A stretch of 5,290 bases of DNA, from assembly GCA_030836705.1 (NCBI GenBank), contig JAUPLZ010000365.1:1-5290 (forward strand), read 5' to 3'. The notes beneath the pieces were generated by a model that saw only the letters and a program-made list of their open reading frames with translations, was not told where the DNA came from and ran no database searches. Source of the stretch: Campylobacterota bacterium (GTDB lineage Bacteria > Campylobacterota > Campylobacteria > Campylobacterales > SZUA-545). Shown here one piece after another: positions 1-5,290 of this stretch. A program made the position numbers and the translations under genes. How positions within the stretch are numbered: the stretch's first letter is position 1; every line of letters starts with the position of its first letter.

Positions 1-944
1 GACCTTTTTTCACTGCCAGAAGACGGATTTTTTGAATCGGAATCTTTTGGTTTTTCTTGCGACTCTTCATCTTTTAGCTCTTTAGTTTTTGTTATCTCTT
101 TTATTTGCGGTTTTTCTTCTTGTTTTTTGGACTCTGTTTTTTCGATAACGGTTATCTTAAACTCATCCTCGTCAATATACTCAAATATCTCTTTTACCTC
201 TTCTATGGAACATTTAAAAGCGAAATAAATATCGACGGTTTTTATATAGCACTTATCACCGTCAAACTCATCTAGCATTGGAATGTTTTGCATATCCCAA
301 TATGACTCCAAGATTCTTCCGGTTTGGCTAAGCAGTATTAAAAAAGTAGTATGGTCATAAACTCTAAAATATATATCGTTATCTAAATTAAGGGTTATAA
401 GACATAGTTTTTCATAGTCTTTTAAAGAATCTAGCAGTGCTTTTTCTTTTTCATTTGCAGATACTGTTTTGGCGTCATACTCTTTTGTGAATTCTGCCGT
501 AATATCCGCAATAATAGGCTTGGATTCTTTTTTTTCTATCTCTTGAACTTGCGGCTCTTCCTCTTTGTTTAGTGCATTTTTTATTTTGTTTAAACTGCTT
601 TGATAGTTGCTCGGCATATCTTCTTTGCCCTCTATCTCATAGCTAAACATCTCTTTTACCATATCAACGGCCTCAAGAAAGATATCTATACTTTGGCTTG
701 AAATCTCCCCATCGCCTCCTCTATGATAATCAAGAAGATCTTCAAAGTGATGAACATACTTTCCAAGTCTCGTAAAGCCAAAAGAGTTTGCACTTCCTTT
801 TAAAGTATGTACGCCTCTAAATAGATCATTCAAAAGCTCTTTGTTGGTTGGATTTTCCTCAAAATCAATAATCTGCACATCAAGGTTTTCGATAATCTCA
901 CCGGCTTCTTCAATGAATATTCGTCTTAGCTGTTCTTTGTCCAT
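1..944 (-). CDS. cheA: Chemotaxis histidine kinase CheA, N-terminal part (runs off the left edge)
   Basis: This is the first 314 codons of a CheA kinase; the rest lies beyond base 1. Residues 1-105 form an Hpt (P1) domain with the signature HTLKGSANSFG, which makes His46 the predicted phosphorylation site. A charged linker (about 125-170) follows. Residues 175-268 form a second folded module (YFRVYDHTTFLILL, then DEFDGDKCYI and IFEYIDEDEF). It resembles the regulatory module seen after Hpt in some environmental CheA proteins rather than the E. coli CheY-binding P2; this is from memory. From about 270 the chain is Lys/Glu/Ser-rich linker. The dimerisation (P3), ATPase (P4) and CheW-like (P5) domains are not in view. 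The start is the ATG at 944-942, with GGAAG five bases upstream. It overlaps the end of the STAS-like gene by 19 bases, which suggests coupled translation. The expected role is autophosphorylation under MCP/CheW control and phosphotransfer to CheY. Confidence 0.93.
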   Translation of the reverse strand, partial: MDKEQLRRIFIEEAGEIIENLDVQIIDFEENPTNKELLNDLFRGVHTLKGSANSFGFTRLGKYVHHFEDLLDYHRGGDGEISSQSIDIFLEAVDMVKEMFSYEIEGKEDMPSNYQSSLNKIKNALNKEEEPQVQEIEKKESKPIIADITAEFTKEYDAKTVSANEKEKALLDSLKDYEKLCLITLNLDNDIYFRVYDHTTFLILLSQTGRILESYWDMQNIPMLDEFDGDKCYIKTVDIYFAFKCSIEEVKEIFEYIDEDEFKITVIEKTESKKQEEKPQIKEITKTKELKDEESQEKPKDSDSKNPSSGSEKR

Positions 945-1204
945 GGCAACTTCCAATAAATTTTGCCGTACGGTTCTACGCTATACGGCTGCTCTTCTAA
1001 AATAGGTATTTTTATAGAAGGCTTATTGAGCTTTACGCTCACTAGAAGCTGAATCAAAGAGGATGTCATAAAAACTATTTTATCATCCTCTAAAACTATC
1101 TCTTCAATATACTCCAACCTTGGCTCGATAAAATTTTTTAGCTCATTAACCTCTTGCAAATCCATATCAACAGAAATAATCAGCCTCTCTCCATCAACGA
1201 TCAT
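926..1204 (-). CDS. Small STAS-like protein encoded between MCP and CheA
   Basis: This 92-residue soluble protein has no signal peptide or membrane segment. Alternating strands and helices (LIISVDMDL, then a helix at 16-30, then EEIVLEDDKIVFM, a helix at 48-58 and the strand SIKIPIL) fit a STAS / anti-sigma-factor-antagonist fold. MTSSLIQLL at 46-54 lines up with the DSSGLxxL loop and helix of that family. Ser48 would be the phosphorylatable position, but the usual Asp and Gly of the motif are Thr47 and Leu50, so the match is degenerate. The length is close to the usual 95-110 residues. The ATG directly abuts the MCP stop codon, and an AAGGAG ribosome site (1216-1211) lies within the last codons of the MCP gene, so the start is firm. 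STAS proteins occur in some non-flagellar or accessory che clusters, where they are thought to be part of the signalling complex. Its partner here is unknown. The gene is sure; the family call is moderate. Confidence 0.75.
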   Translation of the reverse strand: MIVDGERLIISVDMDLQEVNELKNFIEPRLEYIEEIVLEDDKIVFMTSSLIQLLVSVKLNKPSIKIPILEEQPYSVEPYGKIYWKLPWTKNS

Positions 1205-3205
1205 CTAAAACTCCTTTAGATCACTCTCGTCTAGCGGAAAAACCTCATTGTTGTTTTTTGATTTTGTGGCTACTTTTGATATCGCTTTCTTTTCCTGTCT
1301 TGCAATAATTTTTGGTTTTGCTATAAGCTTCTTCGTCTCTTTGTGAGAATTATCTCTATCTAATGAAACATGCACGCCGACCATAGCGCCTATTTCAGCT
1401 ACGCTTTCTAGCATCGCATTTGCTTGAGCGTTAAGCTCTTCGGCGGCGGCTGCTGCCTCTTCGCTTGTTGCCGCATTTTGCTGTGTAACTTCATCAACCG
1501 TGCTCATAGCTTGAGCTATTTGATTCATGCCCTCTGATTGCTCTTTTGCAGAAATTGCTATTTCGCCTATTAGATTTGAAGTTTTTTTAATTTTATCAAG
1601 AATCTCTGCAAACGCTTCGTTTGTTTCGCTCGCTATCTCGTTTCCTGTTTTTATCTGTTCTATTGAAGATTGGATTATTGTTTCTGTCTCTTTTGCCGCT
1701 TGAGCTGATCTGCCGGCTAGATTTTTTACCTCATCTGCAACCACTGCAAACCCTAGACCATGCTCTCCTGCTCTTGCCGCTTCAACCGCCGCGTTTAATG
1801 CAAGTAAGTTTGTTTGGAATGCTATTTCGTCTATTGTTTTTATGATTTTTGAAATCTGATTTGAAGAGTTTGAGATATGCTCCATGGATTTCATTAGGTT
1901 TTGAACTTTTTCATTTCCTTTTGCAGCTGCTGAATTAGCATCTTTTGCAAGAATATCCGCCTCTTTTGCGTTTTGAGCATTTTGGGTATTGATAGCGGTA
2001 GATTGCTCAACCGTAGCACTAACCTCTTCTACACTTGAAGCTTGATTGCTTGCACCCTCTGCCAAAGATGTAGCAGATGAAGCTATTTGATCAGATGCAC
2101 TTACCACCTGTCCGTTTGCTTCTGAAATTTTTTCAACAGCAACTATGATAGGTTTTGAGAGTTTATTTCCAAGGAATAGAGCTATACCTATAATAACGCC
2201 CAAAAATATAAGACCAAGAATAATTGCCGTATTTCTTAAGTTGTCAATCGGGGCAAAAACTTCCGATTCGTCAATCTCTGCTAAAAGCGCCCATTTTGTA
2301 CCAAAATAATCAACCAATTTATAAGATGAAAGAACCGAATTTCCATTATAATCGATTACGATTTTTGTTTCGACTTTTCCAGAGAGCGCATTTGAAACCG
2401 CTTCTGTTTTTACGCTTCCCATAGCAGGATTGCTAAATGAAGCTTTTACGCTATGATTTACAGGATCTAAAAAACTATCACTTCTCATTAGGTTGTCAGC
2501 GCCGACTAAATATGTTTCGCCTGTTTTACCCATACCGGATCTTGACTGCATTATGGTGTTTATAGCATCAACGCTCATTTGAGCAACCATTACGCCTTTT
2601 AGCGTACTCATATCGCTTTCAAAAAAGTTCACCGCCATAAACATAGCAGGAGTTCCGCCGGCTGGCGCATAGGCTGTTGTATCGGCAAAAGCAGTTTTTT
2701 TGGTTTCTATAGCCTCTTTCCATGCTTTTGCAAGTCCGCTATTTGATAAAGAGCCTGTTTTTAGGTTCTCTCCTAAGTCTGTTTTTTTGTTTTCAGAGTA
2801 CATAACATGACCGCTTGTTGAAACTATATAAAGATCAACAAAGCCTTGTCTTTTTAGCATGCCATTAAAAAAACTATCATTATTTCTGTATATTTCTCTT
2901 ACTTGAGCCGCTTCGATAGAAAACTTTTCAGAGTCCCCGATTTTTTGTTCTCTTAATTGAGTGTTTAAAGCATCTATTATGCCATCTATTCTTTTATGAA
3001 AAGAGAGGGCGATCATTGTTTTTTCTACTTGATTTATATAGGATTCAAGCTCGTGAACTTTTAAATCTCTAGCAACTTCAAGTTTTGATACCGCCTCGTT
3101 TTCTACCGCCTTGCTGCCGCTTAAATAAGATGTAATACCCATTATCAAAAACGGTATTAATCCAACTGCCAAAAGAGCTATTATTAATTGCTTTTTGAGT
3201 GTCAT
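1205..3205 (-). CDS. Methyl-accepting chemotaxis protein with extracytoplasmic dCache-type sensor
   Basis: This is a 666-residue transmembrane chemoreceptor. TM1 spans about 7-28. An extracytoplasmic ligand-binding region covers about 32-320, with Cache-like signatures VDLYIVSTSGHVMYS (123-137) and GKTGETYLVGADNLMRSDS (226-244). TM2 spans about 325-346. TM2 leads through LSKPI into a short connector rather than a full-length HAMP domain. The cytoplasmic signalling hairpin runs from about 380 to 610. Its highly conserved tip (461-490, IAFQTNLLALNAAVEAARAG and GFAVVADEV) binds CheA and CheW. Gln/Glu-rich methylation-type segments lie near 384-401 (EGASNQASSVEE) and 578-592 (AATSEEAAAAAEE). A basic linker (about 620-650) ends in an acidic-aromatic tail, FPLDESDLKEF, not the NWETF-type CheR tether. 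The ATG at 3205 has AAGGA eight bases upstream. The gene lies 16 bases after cheW and directly abuts the STAS-like gene. The ligand cannot be predicted from sequence. Confidence 0.96.
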   Translation of the reverse strand: MTLKKQLIIALLAVGLIPFLIMGITSYLSGSKAVENEAVSKLEVARDLKVHELESYINQVEKTMIALSFHKRIDGIIDALNTQLREQKIGDSEKFSIEAAQVREIYRNNDSFFNGMLKRQGFVDLYIVSTSGHVMYSENKKTDLGENLKTGSLSNSGLAKAWKEAIETKKTAFADTTAYAPAGGTPAMFMAVNFFESDMSTLKGVMVAQMSVDAINTIMQSRSGMGKTGETYLVGADNLMRSDSFLDPVNHSVKASFSNPAMGSVKTEAVSNALSGKVETKIVIDYNGNSVLSSYKLVDYFGTKWALLAEIDESEVFAPIDNLRNTAIILGLIFLGVIIGIALFLGNKLSKPIIVAVEKISEANGQVVSASDQIASSATSLAEGASNQASSVEEVSATVEQSTAINTQNAQNAKEADILAKDANSAAAKGNEKVQNLMKSMEHISNSSNQISKIIKTIDEIAFQTNLLALNAAVEAARAGEHGLGFAVVADEVKNLAGRSAQAAKETETIIQSSIEQIKTGNEIASETNEAFAEILDKIKKTSNLIGEIAISAKEQSEGMNQIAQAMSTVDEVTQQNAATSEEAAAAAEELNAQANAMLESVAEIGAMVGVHVSLDRDNSHKETKKLIAKPKIIARQEKKAISKVATKSKNNNEVFPLDESDLKEF

Positions 3206-3221
3206 TTTATAAATCCTTTTT

Positions 3222-3704
3222 TTATTTAGAAATCACTTCAAGATCCGCTATCTCTTCATTTGAAAAGATTGATTGCAGATTTAATATCATAATTACGCCT
3301 TTTTCAAACTGAGCCATTTTTTGTAAAAACGATGCTTTTACGGAAGAATCGAATCTAGGGGGTTCAGATAGTTGCTCGTCTGCTATATTCACAACCTCTT
3401 CGACTCTATCGACTATGTAACCTATCGAAATACCCTCGTGTTTTACTATGATAATAGCCGTATATGCCTCGTGTGGTTTTTTTGGCATATCAAACATCGT
3501 TCTAAGCGATACTATAGGTATTATATTTCCTCTTAAGTTCATCACTCCTTCGACGCACTTTGGAGTTTTCGGCACCGGCGTCGTTTTCATCATGGCAATA
3601 ATCTCTTGAACGCTTGCTATATCCATGCCGTATAGCTCACCTTCGAGATAAAAGGTTAAAAACCTGTTTTTATGCCCTTCTTTGATTTTTTCTTTTTCTT
3701 TCAT
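3222..3704 (-). CDS. cheW: Chemotaxis coupling protein CheW
   Basis: This 160-residue cytoplasmic adaptor links the MCP hairpin tip to the P5 domain of CheA. After a charged N-terminal extension of about 12 residues (MKEKEKIKEGHK), the CheW beta-barrel fold starts at RFLTFYLEGELYGMDIASVQEI. The hallmark segment VEGVMNLRGNIIPIVSLR occupies 51-68, including the conserved NLRG with Arg58. The second sub-barrel motif, GYIVDRVEEVVNI, is at 95-107, and GVIMILNLQSIF closes the fold near 136-147. The length is typical for the family. No receiver domain is attached, so this is not CheV. The ATG lies only three bases after the CheY stop codon and lacks a strong Shine-Dalgarno sequence, so translation probably depends on ribosomes finishing cheY. 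CheW lies just upstream of the MCP, consistent with a dedicated receptor-coupling pair. Confidence 0.96.
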   Translation of the reverse strand: MKEKEKIKEGHKNRFLTFYLEGELYGMDIASVQEIIAMMKTTPVPKTPKCVEGVMNLRGNIIPIVSLRTMFDMPKKPHEAYTAIIIVKHEGISIGYIVDRVEEVVNIADEQLSEPPRFDSSVKASFLQKMAQFEKGVIMILNLQSIFSNEEIADLEVISK

Positions 3705-3707
3705 CGC

Positions 3708-4094
3708 TTAAAGCCCTAATACCATTTTTACGGATTTGGAAAGTTTTTCGTCGCTAAAAGGTTTAACCATCCAACCGGTAAGTCCTATTTCTTTGCCTCT
3801 TGCCTTCATTTCTGCCGAGCTTTCTGTCGTTAGCATTAGAATAGGCTTGTTTTTAAATCTAGCATCTGCTTTGAGCTGTGCCGCCAAATCGAGTCCATTC
3901 ATTTGTGGCATATTGATATCGCAAATAGCAAGGTCATAATCTACTCTCGCATTTTTTACATCATCCAGCATTTCTACCGGATTTAGATATGCTTTTACCT
4001 GTATGGCTCCGGACTTTACAAGCTCCTCAAGAGCCATTTGAGCCGTCGCTATAATAGTCTTGGAATCATCGACCAGTATTACTTTTTTTGCCAC
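3708..4094 (-). CDS. cheY: Single-domain response regulator, CheY type
   Basis: This 128-residue receiver domain has no output domain. All key residues are present: the acidic pair Asp9-Asp10 (VILVDDSKT), phospho-acceptor Asp59 (LAICDINMPQMNG), Thr89 (MLTTES) and Lys111 (VKPFS). The aromatic switch position corresponding to E. coli Tyr106 is Trp108. The start chosen is GTG at 4094-4092 (M-A-K-K-V-I-L), with AAGGGG five bases upstream. The alternative in-frame ATG at 4136 would add 14 hydrophobic residues with no counterpart in receivers, and it coincides with a candidate -10 box. This is the first gene of the minus-strand operon and lies three bases before cheW. It probably accepts phosphate from the CheA encoded downstream. 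Whether it addresses the flagellar switch or another target cannot be told from sequence. Some chemosensory clusters use such proteins as phosphate sinks. Confidence 0.93.
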   Translation of the reverse strand: MAKKVILVDDSKTIIATAQMALEELVKSGAIQVKAYLNPVEMLDDVKNARVDYDLAICDINMPQMNGLDLAAQLKADARFKNKPILMLTTESSAEMKARGKEIGLTGWMVKPFSDEKLSKSVKMVLGL

Positions 4095-4099
4095 TATTT

Positions 4100-4105
4100 C
4101 CCCTT
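4100..4105 (-). promoter_or_regulatory. Ribosome binding site deciding the GTG start of cheY
   Basis: On the minus strand the sequence reads AAGGGG, then AAATA, then GTG. This purine-rich Shine-Dalgarno-like site is five bases from the GTG at 4094. It supports the short receiver form over the upstream ATG at 4136, which has no such site at a proper distance. Confidence 0.6.
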
Positions 4106-4135
4106 TTTGCAAAACATAAATAAAAATAATTCTCA

Positions 4136-4164
4136 ACTATATCGCACTTTATTTATAATATCCA
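4136..4164 (-). promoter_or_regulatory. Candidate sigma-70-type promoter for the che operon
   Basis: On the minus strand TGGATA (4164-4159) stands 17 bases before TATAGT (4141-4136), matching 4 of 6 and 5 of 6 consensus positions. Transcription would start near 4129 and give a leader of about 35 bases before the cheY GTG. In a region this AT-rich, chance matches are common, so this is a candidate only. Confidence 0.35.
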
Positions 4165-4176
4165 TAAAAAAATAGC

Positions 4177-4182
4177 TATAAT
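4177..4182 (+). promoter_or_regulatory. Candidate -10 box for the Cache sensor gene
   Basis: There is a perfect TATAAT at 4177-4182, about 54 bases before the chosen start codon. No convincing -35 element precedes it, only T/A-rich DNA. Campylobacterota vegetative promoters are known to lack a conserved -35, so this does not count against the call. The che operon promoter candidate lies a few bases away in the opposite direction, so the two may compete or share control. Confidence 0.4.
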
Positions 4183-4222
4183 CTTTCAAAAATGTCTTTT
4201 TGATGTTTTTTTGTAATAAATT

Positions 4223-4226
4223 GAGG
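4223..4226 (+). promoter_or_regulatory. Ribosome binding site deciding the start of the Cache sensor
   Basis: GAGG lies nine bases before the ATG at 4236. Upstream in-frame starts (TTG 4200, ATG 4203) lack a purine-rich site and would place polar residues before the TM1 signal anchor, so 4236 is preferred. Confidence 0.55.
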
Positions 4227-4235
4227 TTTTTTGTA

Positions 4236-5225
4236 ATGCTAAAAAGGTTTTTTATTTTATTTTTTGCCAGTACTCTTATTTTTTCATTATTTGTGTTTAT
4301 AAGAGTAGGATTATTATATTCTGATGCAAAAAAGCAGATTATAAGTGAGTCCAAACATATGATTCAAACACATAAAGAGAGATTTGGTTTGATTGTAGCG
4401 CATATCAAAAGCGAGGTTGCATTCCTATCAAAAGAAAAACATACAAGAGCTGTTTTTGATTCAAAAAATACCGATGATTTGGCAAGCCAGTTTTTAAACT
4501 ATATTACAAATGAAAAGACATACGACCAAGTAAGATTTTTGGATATTAACGGGAAAGAGATAGTTAGAGTAAATTACAATAACGGCAATCCTAAAATAGT
4601 AAGTAAAGATAAACTCCAAAACAAAGCTAATAGAGATTATTTTCACGACTTAATAAATCTAAAAAAAGATGAATTTTATATCTCTACTCTTGATTTAAAT
4701 ATAGAAAATGGAGAGGTAGAGCTGCCGATAAAGCCGACTATAAGATTTGCAACTAGTGTATTTGATGCTAATAATAAAAAAATAGGCTATATAATAGTTA
4801 ACTATTTAGCGGATAATTTTCTAAATGAGCTAAAAAAACCGACTCCCGTACTTGAAAGAAAGACGCTGCTTTTGAATAAAGACGGCTATTACATCATAGG
4901 ACTTGATAAAGAAAAAGAGTGGGATTTTGTGTTTAATAAAGAAGCTGCTTCTAATTTTGCCAGTGATTTTCCTGTCTCATGGAGAGAGTTAAAAGACGCT
5001 ACATCAGGTTATATTGAGAATGACGAAGGAGTTATAGAGCATTTAAATATATGTACCAATTCAAATGATTGCAAAAATAATCTAAAGCTTGTTGTATATC
5101 TGCCGCAATCTAAAATAATCGATATGTTGGTTAAATTCCTTACCCATGCGATTCCGTTTTATTTGATATTTTTGATGTTTTTTGGCGTTGTTTTGAATTG
5201 GTACATATATTTAAATGCTCTATAA
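4236..5225 (+). CDS. Membrane-anchored dCache sensor protein, cut before its output domain by an inverted-repeat junction
   Basis: The ORF encodes 329 residues: an N-terminal membrane anchor (TM1, about 5-28, preceded by MLKR), an extracytoplasmic double-Cache sensor (about 35-295) and a second membrane segment starting near 301 (FLTHAIPFYLIFLMFFGVV). Family-type signatures are VRFLDINGKEIVRVN (99-113), LQNKANRDYFHDL (127-139), YISTLDLNIENGEVELPIKP (148-167), IRFATSVFD (169-177) and GYYIIGLDKEKEWDF (217-231). Such sensors normally continue after TM2 into a histidine kinase, GGDEF or MCP module; none is present. Residues 320-329 (LNWYIYLNAL) and the TAA stop are read from the antisense strand of the inverted copy at 5192-5290, so the true C-terminus is missing. 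The gene is divergent from the che operon. Either it is broken in the genome or, more likely, the sequence is chimeric here. Confidence 0.8.
   Translation: MLKRFFILFFASTLIFSLFVFIRVGLLYSDAKKQIISESKHMIQTHKERFGLIVAHIKSEVAFLSKEKHTRAVFDSKNTDDLASQFLNYITNEKTYDQVRFLDINGKEIVRVNYNNGNPKIVSKDKLQNKANRDYFHDLINLKKDEFYISTLDLNIENGEVELPIKPTIRFATSVFDANNKKIGYIIVNYLADNFLNELKKPTPVLERKTLLLNKDGYYIIGLDKEKEWDFVFNKEAASNFASDFPVSWRELKDATSGYIENDEGVIEHLNICTNSNDCKNNLKLVVYLPQSKIIDMLVKFLTHAIPFYLIFLMFFGVVLNWYIYLNAL
4967..5065 (+). repeat. Inverted repeat, left arm (inside the sensor gene)
   Basis: These 99 bases recur in reverse complement at 5192-5290 with 97 matches. The mismatches are G4998 against the complement of G5259, and A5027 against the complement of A5230. 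There are no gaps. This arm lies in frame within the second half of the Cache domain (residues about 245-276, FPVSWRELKD to ICTNS), so it is the natural copy. The match stops abruptly after TCAAA at 5065. Confidence 0.97.
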
Positions 5226-5290
5226 CTCCATCGTCATTCTCAATATAACCTGATGTAGGGTCTTTTAACTCTCTCCATGAGACAGGAAAA
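5140..5290 (-). pseudogene. Fragment of a second sensor copy read on the minus strand
   Basis: Read leftward from 5289, the inverted copy is open in the sensor frame and encodes FPVSWRELKDPTSGY, then IENDDGVIEHLNICTNS, matching sensor residues 245-276. The two differences are Ala255 to Pro and Glu264 to Asp. Past the repeat boundary at 5192 it turns into unrelated antisense residues (KQRQKTSKIS and so on) and stops at 5142-5140. It begins beyond the window, so whether a complete upstream part exists cannot be seen. This is most likely a by-product of the fold-back junction, not a functional gene. Confidence 0.55.
5192..5290 (-). repeat. Inverted repeat, right arm (runs to the window edge)
   Basis: This is the reverse complement of 4967-5065 with two substitutions, separated from it by a 126-base spacer (5066-5191). 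It continues to the last base, so its true extent is unknown. It supplies the antisense codons for the last ten residues and the stop of the plus-strand sensor ORF. Its inner boundary falls in the last base of codon 319, within TM2. Confidence 0.97.

Noticed and set aside
1621..1845. Plus-strand Leu-rich frame within the chemoreceptor gene
   Set aside because: It is antisense to the highly conserved MCP signalling tip. The Leu/Phe richness is the mirror of Lys/Glu/Gln codons.
2224..2424. Plus-strand 66-codon frame within the chemoreceptor gene
   Set aside because: It is antisense to the Cache domain and TM2 region of the MCP, without a start signal or recognisable protein features.
3736..3939. 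Plus-strand 67-codon frame within cheY
   Set aside because: It is the mirror of the conserved receiver domain, with no ribosome site or recognisable protein features.
4134..4136. ATG at 4136 as the start of cheY
   Set aside because: It would add 14 hydrophobic residues not found in receiver domains, and it overlaps the best -10 candidate. The GTG at 4094 has a well-placed purine-rich site.
4133..4354. 73-codon minus-strand frame upstream of cheY
   Set aside because: It runs antisense to the sensor gene start, has low-complexity Lys/Asn/Ile content, and covers both promoter candidates. No ribosome site was seen. It looks like a chance frame in AT-rich DNA.
4967..5290. Diversity-generating retroelement template/variable repeat pair or shufflon
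   Set aside because: The two differences are G/C and A/T and do not follow an adenine-specific pattern. No reverse transcriptase or recombinase gene is in view, and no short crossover sites flank the arms.
4967..5290. Insertion sequence with terminal inverted repeats
   Set aside because: The 126-base spacer is simply the continuing sensor gene and encodes no transposase. The repeat arm is ordinary Cache-domain coding sequence.

Overview
The window is an AT-rich bacterial segment holding most of a chemosensory operon on the minus strand and a divergent, broken sensor gene on the plus strand. Low G+C, AAA/ATA/TTT-rich codon use, tight gene packing and the protein style (dCache receptors, Lys/Glu-rich linkers) suggest a Campylobacterota (Epsilonproteobacteria) member such as a Sulfurimonas-like or Arcobacter-like bacterium. 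This is a judgement from composition and protein style, not a search result.

Minus-strand operon, in transcription order (right to left): a single-domain CheY-type response regulator (4094-3708), a CheW coupling protein (3704-3222), a membrane chemoreceptor (MCP, 3205-1205), a small STAS-like protein (1204-926), and the N-terminal third of CheA (944 down to the window edge at 1). Gaps are 3 and 16 bases, then 0 bases, then a 19-base overlap, so the genes are almost certainly co-transcribed and partly translationally coupled. Together they make a receptor-CheW-CheA signalling array with its own CheY output. The kinase core of CheA, and any CheR, CheB, CheD or CheX, would lie to the left of the window.

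A 141-base divergent intergenic region (4095-4235) carries candidate promoters in both directions. The plus-strand gene (4236-5225) encodes TM1, an extracytoplasmic double-Cache sensor and most of TM2, and then stops with no output domain.

The most striking feature is at the right edge. Bases 4967-5065, inside the sensor gene, recur in inverted orientation at 5192-5290 with 97 of 99 identical positions, separated by 126 bases and running to the last base of the window. The final ten residues and the stop codon of the sensor ORF come from the antisense strand of that inverted copy. The sensor gene has therefore been cut by a fold-back junction. Either this is an amplification or assembly chimera at a contig end, or it marks a real inverted partial duplication or recombination between two nearly identical sensor genes. 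The artefact is the more likely explanation, and junction-spanning reads would settle it.
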